64,000 nucleotides of DNA from Candidatus Siliceabacter maunaloa (GCA_024330185.1 JANDLV010000017.1:1-64000), one strand, 5' to 3'. Shown: positions 34,501 through 42,731, counted from the first letter of the stretch. Translations and numbers: made by a program. Notes: generated by a model from the letters alone, not told the origin.

Positions 34501-35103
34501 ATGGACCCCCATGCCGTCCTGGGCGTTGCGCCGGGCGCCTCGGCGGCCGACCTGGCCTCCGCCTACCGACGGGAGGCCAAGCGCTGGCACCCCGACCGGG
34601 GCGGCGGCGACGATACGCAGAGGCGCATGGCCGCCGTAAACGCCGCCTACGAGGAACTGCGTCGCGGGAGCGCCGCGACGCAAGGCGCCGGCGCGCAACC
34701 TGCAGGCCAGGCGCCGGCGCCCCCGCACACTCCGCAGGCCGGTCACTGGCTGGCCGACCGCACCCGCTGGGCGCTGGGCCCCGAGCTGCTCGGCGCGCTG
34801 GAGGAGGGGGAGCCCGTGCACCTGGTCACCCCCGTGGCCACGTGGGCCAGCCCGCGCTCGCTGCTGGCGCTGACCGACCGCCGGCTGCTGTGGCTGCATG
34901 ACGACGCGATCATGGGCCGGGTGCGCTCGCTGCGCTTCCGCGACGTCGAGCAGGTCACCCACCGCCTGCGCCGCCCGCGCCGGCGCTGGGCGGTCCTGCG
35001 CCTGCGCACCCGCGCGGGTAGGCGGGTCTCCTTCGGCGAGGTGCCCCCGGGGGCCGCGGCGACCATCGAGCGCCACGTCGCCGGCGCGCTCGCCCCCCGT
35101 TAG
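34501..35103 (+). CDS. J-domain protein with C-terminal PH-like domain
   Basis: 200 residues. DPHAVLGVAPGASAADLASAYRREAKRWHPDRGGG is a J domain with an intact HPD at about 30-32, so it can stimulate a DnaK. After a Pro/Ala/Gln linker (60-80), residues 95-200 (VHLVTPVATW, LLALTDRRLLWLHDDAIMG, VRSLRFRDVEQVTHR, RRVSFGEVPPG) look like a bacterial PH-like (YdbT/short-PH) domain, which often binds membranes. This suggests a co-chaperone targeted to a surface or complex. The Gly/Phe and zinc parts of true DnaJ are missing. Confidence 0.8.
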   Translation: MDPHAVLGVAPGASAADLASAYRREAKRWHPDRGGGDDTQRRMAAVNAAYEELRRGSAATQGAGAQPAGQAPAPPHTPQAGHWLADRTRWALGPELLGALEEGEPVHLVTPVATWASPRSLLALTDRRLLWLHDDAIMGRVRSLRFRDVEQVTHRLRRPRRRWAVLRLRTRAGRRVSFGEVPPGAAATIERHVAGALAPR

Positions 35104-36329
35104 GAGAGGGCGCCTCGCGAGGCCATTCGCCGCACCACCGCTGTGCACAGCGCCACGGCCTGGTGCAGGGTGCCCAGATCGACGTTGGCGGCCGTGTCGG
35201 TGGGCGCGTGGTAGTTGGCTGGCATGCGGTAGCGGTCGAAGGAGCCCAGCATCACCGTCGGATAGCCGGCCTTGAGCGCGATCAGCGCGTCGGTGGCGTT
35301 GCGGAAGGTCACGCCGCCGTCCAGCGCAATGCCCGCCCGGTCGGCGCACGCGCGCACCAGGGCCTTGAAGTCCTCCGGGTAGGAGTGCATGCGCAGCATG
35401 CCCTCGCCCTCGATGAGCACCAGGCGCGGCGAGCCGACCGTGTCCACGCACAGGAAGTGCGTCGTCTCCACGGGCAGCGAGGCGAAGTGACGGGCGGCGA
35501 AGGCCTGCATGCCCTCCATGAACGACTCCTCGCTGCCCGTCGAGACGAGCAGGACCGCCAGGCCCTCGACCGGCTCGTCGCGCAGCGCGTGCGCCACGCC
35601 GAGCAGCGTGGCCACGCCCGTGAGGTTGTCGTTGGCGCCGGGCACGACAGCGCCGGTTGCGATCTCCGCCATGGCGGCCGCGGCCCCCGCGCTCATCCAC
35701 GTCCCGCAGCGCAGCAGCGCGTGGCTGCCCGTCAGCGCGCCCAGCACGACCAGGGAGGGCCCTCCCACCACCGGCCACATGAGCGGCGGGGTGCTCGTGA
35801 AGCGCGCGTAGACGTCGGGGAAGCGGTCGGCGAACGCGCGCACCGGCCGCGGGTCGAACAGCCTGCTGGTGTGCGCGGCGTCATGGTGGGCCACGAGCAC
35901 CACGGTGCGCCGCGCGTCGCCGTCCCCGGCCTGAGCGACGACGTTGAACGTCGGGCGGCGGGGGAGCAGCGCGCGGCGCAGCCACAGCCGCCCGCCGGTG
36001 ATGTCGTCGGTGATCGCCGCAGCGCCCGCCGCCGCCAGCGCCCCGCCGGCGAGGCGGGACAGGGCGCAGCCGCGCCGCGAGCCCCGCGAGCCCCGCGAGG
36101 CCAGCGCCCCGCCTGCGGCGCCGGCGGCCGCGGCGATCCCCAGCGGCCACCAGTAGGTCCCGTGGGCGCGCTCCTCCTCGACGCGCGCCGCGCAGCCCAG
36201 ATCCTCCAGCCGCGCGGCGATCCACCGGGCCGCATGCTCCTCGCCCTCGGACGCCGACGGGCGCTCGATCGCGGCCAGGTGGTGCAGCGATGCCTCGAGG
36301 TCCGCCGGATCGGGGAGGGCGCCGTGCAT
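35100..36329 (-). CDS. M28-family zinc peptidase, membrane-associated
   Basis: 409 residues. Metal ligands: VLVAHHDAAHTS (His, Asp), VPGANDNLTGVATLLG (bridging Asp), STGSEESFMEG (Glu-Glu), CVDTVGSPRL (Asp) and ANYHAPTDTAANVD (His), the M28 aminopeptidase set. The N-terminal third has two hydrophobic, Ala/Gly-rich stretches (near 70-110 and 190-225), so it may be membrane-bound. The start is set by TAGGGT 8 bases upstream. The gene is convergent with the J-domain gene (4-base overlap) and divergent from the HIT gene. Confidence 0.88.
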   Translation of the reverse strand: MHGALPDPADLEASLHHLAAIERPSASEGEEHAARWIAARLEDLGCAARVEEERAHGTYWWPLGIAAAAGAAGGALASRGSRGSRRGCALSRLAGGALAAAGAAAITDDITGGRLWLRRALLPRRPTFNVVAQAGDGDARRTVVLVAHHDAAHTSRLFDPRPVRAFADRFPDVYARFTSTPPLMWPVVGGPSLVVLGALTGSHALLRCGTWMSAGAAAAMAEIATGAVVPGANDNLTGVATLLGVAHALRDEPVEGLAVLLVSTGSEESFMEGMQAFAARHFASLPVETTHFLCVDTVGSPRLVLIEGEGMLRMHSYPEDFKALVRACADRAGIALDGGVTFRNATDALIALKAGYPTVMLGSFDRYRMPANYHAPTDTAANVDLGTLHQAVALCTAVVRRMASRGALS

Positions 36330-36337
36330 CGGCGCGC

Positions 36338-36361
36338 ACCCTAGCCAGCCACGCCCTAGGG
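36338..36361. promoter_or_regulatory. back-to-back leaderless promoters (M28 and HIT genes)
   Basis: ACCCTA (36338-36343), which is TAGGGT on the minus strand, and TAGGGT (36356-36361) on the plus strand are identical boxes, 8 and 7 bases from their respective ATGs. The whole 39-base intergenic region is symmetrical. Two polymerases could not occupy it at the same time. Confidence 0.65.
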
Positions 36362-36368
36362 TGCCGCC

Positions 36369-36785
36369 ATGGCCACGACCGACCCCGACTGCCTGTTCTG
36401 CAAGATCGTCGCCGGCGAGGTTCCCGCGACGAAGATCGACGAGGACGAGCGGACCATCGCGTTCATGGACATCAACCCCGGCACGCGCGGGCACGCACTC
36501 GTGGTACCGCGCAACCACGCGCGGGACCTGCACGACATCGACTTGGACGACCTCACGGCCGTGGCGCACGCCGGGCAACGCCTGGCCGCACGCCAGCGCA
36601 ACGTCCTGGGCGCCGAGGGGGTCAACCTGCTCAACGCCTGCGGCGCGGCAGCCTGGCAGACCGTCTTCCACTTCCACCTTCACGTCGTGCCGCGCTACGC
36701 GGGGGACGGGCTGAACCTGCCCTGGGTCCCGTCGCCGGGGGATCCAGACGACATCGCCGCCGCGGGCGAGGAGCTGCGTCGGTGA
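36369..36785 (+). CDS. HIT-family nucleotide hydrolase
   Basis: 138 residues of the histidine-triad fold: CLFCKIVAGEVPATKI with a CxxC pair, DINPGTRGHALVVPRNHARDL, and the triad FHFHLHVVPRYAGDG near 96-110. Family members split nucleoside phosphoramidates or dinucleoside polyphosphates. The stop overlaps a GTG opening a 25-codon frame that ends at 36859, just before the kinase gene. Confidence 0.92.
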   Translation: MATTDPDCLFCKIVAGEVPATKIDEDERTIAFMDINPGTRGHALVVPRNHARDLHDIDLDDLTAVAHAGQRLAARQRNVLGAEGVNLLNACGAAAWQTVFHFHLHVVPRYAGDGLNLPWVPSPGDPDDIAAAGEELRR

Positions 36786-36864
36786 GCGCGTGGCGGCGCG
36801 ACCACGGCGGGCTCCTGGTCGTCCCGACCATCGACCACCCGCCCCACCAGCGCCCCTAGCCGCC

Positions 36865-37731
36865 GTGGCCGACCCGGCGCTGCGCGAGGGCGACGAGATC
36901 GCTCCCGGGCGTACGGCGGTGCGCCATCTCGGCGGCGGCCTGCGCTACGAGGCCTGGCTGGCCTGGGATGGCCACCTGCGCGCGCTCGTCGTGGCCAAGG
37001 TGGTGCGGGCCGATCGCGTGGGCGACGATGACGCCGTGGAGGGGCTGGCCGGCGAGGCCGCGCACCTCCAGCGCCTCGCCCACCCGATGCTGCTGCGCTC
37101 CTTCGGAGCGGTGCTCGACGGCCCGAGGCCCCATCTCGTACTCGAGTTCATCGAGGGGCCACGGCTGTCCACCCTGGTCCGCCGCTACGGGGTCATCATC
37201 GAGCAACTCCTCCCCCTGGCCCTCAACCTCTGCTCGGTGCTGCACTACCTGGGCCGCGAGGGCGTCGTGCACCTCGACGTCAAGCCCGGCAACGTGATCA
37301 TGGCCGGCGATCCGCGGCTGATCGATCTGAGCATCGCCCGGCGCACCGAGGAGCTGGCCGGCATGCGCTCGCCGCCGGGCACCGACGGCTACATGGCCCC
37401 CGAGCAGTGCGAGCGCGAGCGCTTCGGGGAGCTCGGCCCGCCCGCCGACGTGTGGGGGCTGGGGGTCACCCTCTACGAGGCCTTGGCCCGGCGGCGGCCC
37501 TTTCCCGACGACGGCCAACGATGGCCTCAGCTGCGCCACGCGCCCGAGCCGCCGCCCGAGCAGCTCCCGACGGCCGTGGTGGAGCCGATCATGGCCTGCC
37601 TGTCCCGGGCGCCGGCGGACCGCCCGACGGCCGCGCAGCTCGGCGACGCGCTCGAGCCGCTGGTCGACGCGCTGCCGGCCCCGAGGCTGGGGCGCTTTCG
37701 CCCCGCGCCCCGCCGTCGTCGGCCCGGGTGA
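36865..37731 (+). CDS. serine/threonine protein kinase, soluble, variant motifs
   Basis: 288 residues from GTG 36865, a single Hanks-type kinase domain with no membrane helix or sensor. VAKVVR has the ATP-site Lys, LAGEAAHLQRLAHP the C-helix Glu; the catalytic loop reads VVHLDVKPGNVIM (HLD for HRD), and the metal loop LIDLSIARR (DLS for DFG). Activation and substrate segment PGTDGYMAPEQC, then ADVWGLGVTLYEALARRRPF, are normal, so activity is likely. The frame is open 25 codons further upstream, but that part is Pro/Arg-rich and unlike coding. Confidence 0.85.
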   Translation: MADPALREGDEIAPGRTAVRHLGGGLRYEAWLAWDGHLRALVVAKVVRADRVGDDDAVEGLAGEAAHLQRLAHPMLLRSFGAVLDGPRPHLVLEFIEGPRLSTLVRRYGVIIEQLLPLALNLCSVLHYLGREGVVHLDVKPGNVIMAGDPRLIDLSIARRTEELAGMRSPPGTDGYMAPEQCERERFGELGPPADVWGLGVTLYEALARRRPFPDDGQRWPQLRHAPEPPPEQLPTAVVEPIMACLSRAPADRPTAAQLGDALEPLVDALPAPRLGRFRPAPRRRRPG

Positions 37732-37747
37732 ACGCCCGGCCCCCGCG

Positions 37748-37776
37748 GCTGAGAGGACTCTCATGCTGCTCTCAGC
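37748..37776 (+). terminator. candidate terminator after the kinase gene
   Basis: GCTGAGAG (37748-37755) pairs with CTCTCAGC (37769-37776) around a 13-base loop, 16 bases after the kinase stop. A short pyrimidine-rich GCCTTCTTA follows in place of a full U tract. Confidence 0.45.
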
Positions 37777-37809
37777 GCCTTCTTAGCTTCGCCGGGCATC
37801 TTGCTGTGC

Positions 37810-38370
37810 ATGCAATGGATCAAGGCCATGAGCCCCGGACGTGTCGCGGTCACCCTGCTGGCCCTGATGGTCGCCTTCGGCGGCGTCGGGCTGGCCGTGG
37901 TCAACCTGGTCGGCCTGGGCAGCGAGGCCGGCGCCGTCGAGGGCGTCGACCTGCGCAAGGACGACGACCAGGGCGAGATGGTCTCCGACGACGACGACGA
38001 CGACCGTGACCGTGATCGGGACCGCCGTGGTGCCGGTGGCTCGCGCGATGGCGCCTCCGGCGACGCTCGCGACGGCGGCGACGACAGCGCAGCCAGCGTG
38101 AGCGCTCGCGGCGGGGGCGGCGAAGCCTCGGCCGTCAGCCGTGCGTCCGCGGCGAGCGCCAGCGCCAACCGCTCACCGGCCCCGCAGGTGGCCCCGCAGG
38201 CCTCGGCGCCCTCGGCCCGGTCCGCACCGTCCGCCCGTTCCGCCCCGGCGCCTCGTCAGGCTCCCGCGCCGGCAGCTCAGTCGGCTCCGTCCGCACCCGC
38301 GGCTCCCTCCGCCCCGTCTGCGGCCAGCGCGCCCTCCGCGCCGTCGGCCGACTCGGTCTCCGACGACTGA
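37810..38370 (+). CDS. membrane-anchored Ala/Ser/Pro-rich protein
   Basis: About 186 residues. A membrane helix (VAVTLLALMVAFGGVGLAVVNLVGL, about 12-36) is followed by an acidic stretch with DDDDDDRDRDRDR near 65-78 and then a long tail of Ser-Ala-Pro repeats (APSAP, SARSAP, APAPRQ). Such a tail is probably extracellular and disordered, and could span the cell wall. Start options are TTG 37801, ATG 37810 and ATG 37828; none has a clear ribosome-binding site. No family is recognised. Confidence 0.65.
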   Translation: MQWIKAMSPGRVAVTLLALMVAFGGVGLAVVNLVGLGSEAGAVEGVDLRKDDDQGEMVSDDDDDDRDRDRDRRGAGGSRDGASGDARDGGDDSAASVSARGGGGEASAVSRASAASASANRSPAPQVAPQASAPSARSAPSARSAPAPRQAPAPAAQSAPSAPAAPSAPSAASAPSAPSADSVSDD

Positions 38371-38510
38371 CGAAGGGCACAACAGCGCCCTGGCGGTGGT
38401 TCGCCCCCGCGCCGCCAGGGCGCCCCGGACGGTTCTCCCCGCCACGCAAGGCTCGTTGCATCGTCCGGTCGACGCAACCATTCGCCGCGCCACGGTGTTC
38501 AATCGCAGCG

Positions 38511-39158
38511 ATGAAGAGCCCACTCCTCCTCGCGGCCGTGTCGGCCGCCCTCCTAGTGCCCGCCACGGCGTCAGCTCAGGTCGCCGAGCTGGGAGCCCTG
38601 CCCGCCGGCGCCACCGGCTCCTGCCCGCAGAGCCCCTGCCAGGCCCTCACCCGGGCCACCGCCTATCAGGCCAAGGTCGGGCCCGACCGCGGGCTCTACC
38701 GCGCCCCCGCCGACGGGCGCATCGTGGCCTGGAACGTCGCCCTCGGCGACCCGGGACCCGAGCAGCGCCGTGGCTTCGACGATGCCTTCGGCCGCCCGCA
38801 GGCCGCGATCGTGGTGCTGCGCCCGGGGGAGCGGCTGGTCCACCGCGTCGTGCACAAGGGCCCGATGACCGACCTGCGCCCGTGGCTGGGCCGCAGCGTC
38901 CGGTTCCCCCTGGATCGCACGCTCCCCGTCCGCGAGGGCGACCGGATCGCGCTCACCGTGCCCACCTGGGCGCCGGTCCTGCAGGTCGGCCAGCCGGGGA
39001 CCTCGTCGTGGCGGGGGAGCCGGCCCGAGGGCCGCTGCGCCGACGTGACCACCCAGCGGGCCATGCTGGGCCGCCGGCGCACGGCGGGCTTCCGGTGCCT
39101 CTACGCCACCGCACGCGTGACCTACTCGGCGACCTTCGTGCCCGACCCGGAGGAGTAG
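38511..39158 (+). CDS. secreted hypothetical protein
   Basis: 215 residues. Signal peptide MKSPLLLAAVSAALLVPATASA/Q with cleavage near 22-23. The mature part has two Cys pairs (CPQSPC near 37, and CADV and CLYA near 183 and 203), and beta-like segments such as DGRIVAWNVALGDPG, AAIVVLRPGERLVHRVV and GDRIALTVPTWAPVLQVG, suggesting a jelly-roll or similar beta fold. Not assigned to a named family. It converges with the lipoprotein gene; the 170 bases between hold short inverted repeats (TGTGCC-ACA-GGCACA at 39241-39255). Confidence 0.75.
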   Translation: MKSPLLLAAVSAALLVPATASAQVAELGALPAGATGSCPQSPCQALTRATAYQAKVGPDRGLYRAPADGRIVAWNVALGDPGPEQRRGFDDAFGRPQAAIVVLRPGERLVHRVVHKGPMTDLRPWLGRSVRFPLDRTLPVREGDRIALTVPTWAPVLQVGQPGTSSWRGSRPEGRCADVTTQRAMLGRRRTAGFRCLYATARVTYSATFVPDPEE

Positions 39159-39328
39159 GACCGCCCAGAGGCCGCCCCCGCAAGTACGCAGCGTTCCGGC
39201 GGCCGCCGATCACCGGCTGGAGCCACCCGGCGACCGGTCATGTGCCACAGGCACACCCCCGGATCGCCGTGCGGCCCCAGTCGGCGCCGGCGACCCCCGG
39301 CGACGGCACGTACTTCCGCGGACGACCA

Positions 39329-39709
39329 CTAGCAGTCCGGGACGCCGGGGTTCTGGTCGCAGAAGTCCCCGAACTCGGCGGTCGGATCCTCGGGCGTGGT
39401 GCCGTCTTCGGGCGCGGCGCCGGGTTCCGGCGCGGCGCCGGGCTCCGTCTCGCCGGGCACGGGCTCGTCGGTGGGCGTCTCGCCCTCGGGCGTCGTCCCG
39501 TCGGGGGCCGGCTCGCCGTCGGGCGGCGTCGTCGCGGCCGGCGGCTCCTCGCCCAGCGCACCGGCGCCCGCGCCGCCGCCGGGGATCGTCAGGGTGGGCT
39601 GGGTCTCGGGCGTCGCGTCGATGACGTCGGGGTCGCCACCGCAGGCGGCCAAGCCGAAGACGAGCACCAGGGAGACGAGAGCCGCCACGGTCGCGCGCAC
39701 GACGGTCAC
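39329..39709 (-). CDS. Pro/Thr/Glu-rich lipoprotein
   Basis: 126 residues from the GTG with AGAGGGG upstream. Signal VRATVAALVSLVLVFGLAACGGD has a good lipobox LAAC (Cys near 21). The rest is disordered: Pro, Thr, Glu and Gly with repeated PEPGAAPE and TTPEGETPTDEP units, ending CDQNPGVPDC with two Cys. It lies 13 bases after the zinc-ribbon gene, probably in the same operon. Function unknown. Confidence 0.75.
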   Translation of the reverse strand: MTVVRATVAALVSLVLVFGLAACGGDPDVIDATPETQPTLTIPGGGAGAGALGEEPPAATTPPDGEPAPDGTTPEGETPTDEPVPGETEPGAAPEPGAAPEDGTTPEDPTAEFGDFCDQNPGVPDC

Positions 39710-39722
39710 GTCCCCTCTACGT

Positions 39723-40031
39723 CTACTGGCGATCGGGGTGGCGATCGGGGTGGCGATCGGGGTGGCGATCGACGGGGGACATGCGCCGGCCACAGTGCGG
39801 GCAGTCGTTGAGGTCCTTCTGGGCAAGCTGGTCGCACCACGGGCAGAAGCGCAGGTTCTCCACCGCCCACGGCAGGCGCGAGGTCGACGGGGCCAGGGGC
39901 AGGACCTTGCCCATGACCTCCAGCTCCTCACCCGACTCGCGGTCGACGTAGACGATGTCGGGTACGGCCTCCCGGATGACCTCGCGCCCGGTCGACGGGA
40001 CGCGCATGCGGTAGCGCTGGGGGACGGTCAT
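39723..40031 (-). CDS. zinc-ribbon protein with DRHP repeat tail
   Basis: 102 residues. A beta-rich N-terminus (RYRMRVPSTGREVIREAVPDIVYVDRESGEELEVMG) precedes a ribbon FCPWCDQLAQKDLNDCPHCGRRM at about 66-88. The tail is DRHP repeated three times, coded by the 12-base tandem repeat at 39728-39771. TAGGGT (40042-40047, minus) precedes the ATG by 10 bases, while the ATG also overlaps the HD-GYP stop (ATGA), so both leaderless and coupled translation are possible. Confidence 0.75.
   Translation of the reverse strand: MTVPQRYRMRVPSTGREVIREAVPDIVYVDRESGEELEVMGKVLPLAPSTSRLPWAVENLRFCPWCDQLAQKDLNDCPHCGRRMSPVDRHPDRHPDRHPDRQ
39728..39771. repeat. 12-base tandem repeat coding DRHP units
   Basis: GGCGATCGGGGT is repeated exactly three times (39728-39763), followed by a partial fourth copy. 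Because 12 is divisible by 3, unit number can vary without frameshift at the C-terminus of the zinc-ribbon protein. Confidence 0.9.
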
Positions 40032-41098
40032 GCGGGGTCGCACCCTACCAACCCCGATGTCCGCTTCCGTGGCACCGGGGCGGTGTCCTGTGCAGCGGCG
40101 AGGGTGATCCTCCCGCGGTCCAGCCCGCGCTCCAGCGCGGACACCACGGAGGGGTCGAACTGCTGGCCCGAGCAGGCGTGGACCTCGGCCAGCGCATCGT
40201 GCACGGGCATCGCCGTGCGGTAGGGGCGGGTGGCGGTCATCGCCTCCAGCGCGTCGCAGACCGAGAAGATCCGCGCCTCGAGCGGGATGTCCTGCGCCTC
40301 CAGGCCGTGGGGGTAGCCGGCGCCGTCCCAGCGCTCGTGGTGGTGGAGCACGATCTGCTCGACCATCGGCGCCAGCCCGAGCGGGCGGACGACGTCCGCG
40401 CCCGTGACCGGGTGGCGGCGCATGACCGCCCATTCGGCCTCGTTCAGGGCCGCGGGCTTGGCCAGGATGGCCTCGGGCACGCCGATCTTGCCCACGTCGT
40501 GCACCAGGCAGCCGAAGAGGAAGTCCTCGCGCCCGGCCAGGTCCGGGGTGATCTCGGCGGCGAGCTGGCAGGCCAGACGGCTGACCTCGTGCAGGTGGCG
40601 GCTGGTCACCGCGTCCTTGGCCTCCACGGCGGCGGCCAGCGACTCGATGATCGCGCGGTCCCGGCCACCCAAGACCGCCAGGTGTTGCGCATGGGCGTCC
40701 AGGGTGGGCCGCACCATGCGCAGGTCGACCAGCGGGGCGCCGGCGCGGACGCCGGCCAGGATGGCACGCACCTGATCGGGCGTCGCGTCGGCAGGCAGGA
40801 GGGACGTCGCGCCCGCCTCGAGCAGGCCCCCGACCAGGGCAGGCTCGGCGCTCGCGGCGACGACGAGCACGGCGGCCTCGGCGTGCTGCGCCCGGGCGGC
40901 AGCCACGGCGGCGACCGCCTCGCTGGTGGGCAGGAGCGTGACGTCGACCACGACGACCTGTGCGGCGTCGGCGCCGCCAGGGCCGTCAAGGGCCGCCCGG
41001 CCGACCGCGGCCACCAGCAGCGAACGGGTCGCGGCGGTCGCCCGCAGCAGCGTGATCGGAGTCTCGGAGGCCCCTCCCGGCGCGTACACGCCTCCCAT
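40028..41098 (-). CDS. HD-GYP phosphodiesterase with degenerate receiver domain
   Basis: 356 residues. Residues 1-125 look like a receiver fold (VVVVDVTLLPTSEAV with a possible phospho-Asp; LLEAGATSLLPADATPDQVRAILAGVRAG), but the N-terminal acidic pair and the conserved Lys are missing, so phosphorylation is doubtful. The HD-GYP domain is complete: GCLVHDVGKIGVPEAIL and VLHHHERWDGAGYPHGL, ending DPSVVSALE. It probably degrades cyclic di-GMP. First gene of an operon with the zinc-ribbon and lipoprotein genes; divergent from the glycosyltransferase gene. Confidence 0.88.
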   Translation of the reverse strand: MGGVYAPGGASETPITLLRATAATRSLLVAAVGRAALDGPGGADAAQVVVVDVTLLPTSEAVAAVAAARAQHAEAAVLVVAASAEPALVGGLLEAGATSLLPADATPDQVRAILAGVRAGAPLVDLRMVRPTLDAHAQHLAVLGGRDRAIIESLAAAVEAKDAVTSRHLHEVSRLACQLAAEITPDLAGREDFLFGCLVHDVGKIGVPEAILAKPAALNEAEWAVMRRHPVTGADVVRPLGLAPMVEQIVLHHHERWDGAGYPHGLEAQDIPLEARIFSVCDALEAMTATRPYRTAMPVHDALAEVHACSGQQFDPSVVSALERGLDRGRITLAAAQDTAPVPRKRTSGLVGCDPA

Positions 41099-41137
41099 TG
41101 TGCACTATGCCACCACCCGCCAAGCCCGATAGGCCCG

Positions 41138-41143
41138 TAGGGT
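41138..41143 (+). promoter_or_regulatory. leaderless minus-10 box TAGGGT of the GT4 gene
   Basis: TAGGGT ends 10 bases before the TTG start at 41154; no ribosome-binding site. It supports the rare TTG as a real start. Confidence 0.55.
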
Positions 41144-41153
41144 CCACGGTCGG

Positions 41154-42731
41154 TTGCGCGTCCTGATCGTCCACGGCTACCTCCTCGGGGGCACAGGCTC
41201 GAACGTGTACACGGCCGAGCTGGCCCGCGCCCTCGTGAACCTGGGCGCCGAGGTGCACCTCGTCTGCCAGGAGCGCGCGGCGCTCGCCTCGGGCTTCGTC
41301 GAGGCGGCCGGCGACTGGGACTCGGGTTCCCTGCGTGTGCATGGCCGCGTGGAGGGCGTGCGGTGCACGGCCTACCGGCCCGACCTGGGAGGGCTGCTGC
41401 CCGTCTACGTCGCCGACCGCTACGAGGGCGTGGAGGCCCGGCCCTTCACCGAGCTCGACGATGCGACGGTCGAGGACTACGTGCGGCGCAACGTCGCCGC
41501 CGTGCGCGAGGTGGTCGCCCGCGCGCGGCCCGACGTCGCCTTCGCCGGCCACCTGGTGATGGCTCCGGCCGTGCTGGCCCGTGCGCTGGCCGGCACGGGG
41601 GTGCCCTACGCGGTCAAGGTGCACGGCAGCGCCCTGGAGTACACGGTGGCCCGCCAGCCCGAGCGCTTCGTCCCGTGGGCGCGCGAGGGGCTGGCCGGCG
41701 CGGGCGCGGTGCTGGTCGGCTCGCGGCACACCGCCACGCGGCTGTGGACGGTCATGGACGACGACGGGTCGCTCGCCGCCCGCACGCGGCTGGGTCCGCC
41801 GGGCGTCGACATCGCCGCCTTCCGCCCCCGGGAGGCCGCCGAGGCTGCGGCCGACGTGCGCGCCCTCGCGCGCGAGCTGGGCGGCGCGGGGGAGGGTGGG
41901 GTCGACCCGCCCGCCTCCTCCTTCGCACGCGACGACCGGGCGGCCGGAGCGGCGCTGATGCGGTTGGACCCCCGGGCCGACCGCCTGGTGGCCTTCGTGG
42001 GCAAGCTGATCGTGTCCAAGGGCGTCGACCTGCTTGCCGCAGCGTGGCCGCTGGTCCTGCAGCGCCTACCGGCGGCGCGCCTGGCCCTGGTCGGCTTCGG
42101 CGCCTACCGAAAGGCCTTCGAGCGGCTGGTCGGCGCCCTAGCGGCGGGCGACCTCGCCGCCGCGCGCGCGCTGGCCCACGAGGGGCGCGCCGCCGAGGGT
42201 GGGCCACGGGCGCCGCTGCGCCATCTCCTGGCCTTTCTCGACGCCCTGGAGCACGACCCGGGCCGCGACGGCTACTTCGCCGCCGCGGCCCGCCTTCCCG
42301 ACCGGCTGGTGGTCGTCGGGCGCCTGGACCACGCGGAGCTGGCCCGCCTGCTGCCCGCCTGCGAGGCGATCGTGGTGCCCAGCACCTTCCCCGAGGCCTT
42401 CGGCATGGTGGCCGCCGAGGCTGCGGCCTGCGGTGCGCTGCCGGTCTGTGCCGACCACTCCGGGCTCGCCGAGGTGGCCGGCGCGCTGGCGCAGGCCCTG
42501 CCCGAGGAGGCCCGGCGGTGGCTGCGCGTCCCTGTGGACGACCGGGTCGTGACGGGCCTCGCCGACCGGGTGGTGGGCTGGCTGCAGACGGCCGCACCCG
42601 TGCGCACGCGTACGCGTGACGCCCTTGGCGCAGCGGCACGCGAGCGCTACTCGTGGGAGGGCGTTGCCCGGGGGGTGCTGCGCGCCACCCGGGGCGACCT
42701 TGGCGCGCTCCCGCCGGTCTCCTCGGGATGA
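41154..42731 (+). CDS. GT4-family glycosyltransferase
   Basis: 525 residues, two Rossmann-like domains of the GT-B fold. LRVLIVHGYLLGGTGSNVYTAELARALVNLGAEVHLVC at the N-terminus is the acceptor-side block; the donor domain has VAFVGKLIVSKGVDLLAAAWP near 282 and EAIVVPSTFPEAFGMVAAEAAACGALPV near 405, with the EX7E-type Glu pair. An insert of about 50 residues in the second domain (near 320-380) is unusual. Donor and acceptor are unknown. The start is TTG, leaderless. Confidence 0.88.
   Translation: MRVLIVHGYLLGGTGSNVYTAELARALVNLGAEVHLVCQERAALASGFVEAAGDWDSGSLRVHGRVEGVRCTAYRPDLGGLLPVYVADRYEGVEARPFTELDDATVEDYVRRNVAAVREVVARARPDVAFAGHLVMAPAVLARALAGTGVPYAVKVHGSALEYTVARQPERFVPWAREGLAGAGAVLVGSRHTATRLWTVMDDDGSLAARTRLGPPGVDIAAFRPREAAEAAADVRALARELGGAGEGGVDPPASSFARDDRAAGAALMRLDPRADRLVAFVGKLIVSKGVDLLAAAWPLVLQRLPAARLALVGFGAYRKAFERLVGALAAGDLAAARALAHEGRAAEGGPRAPLRHLLAFLDALEHDPGRDGYFAAAARLPDRLVVVGRLDHAELARLLPACEAIVVPSTFPEAFGMVAAEAAACGALPVCADHSGLAEVAGALAQALPEEARRWLRVPVDDRVVTGLADRVVGWLQTAAPVRTRTRDALGAAARERYSWEGVARGVLRATRGDLGALPPVSSG

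Noticed and set aside
39159-39328. Short inverted repeats between two convergent genes
   Set aside because: TGTGCC-ACA-GGCACA and AAGTACG/CGTACTT elements may be terminators, but they are too weak or too widely spaced to call.
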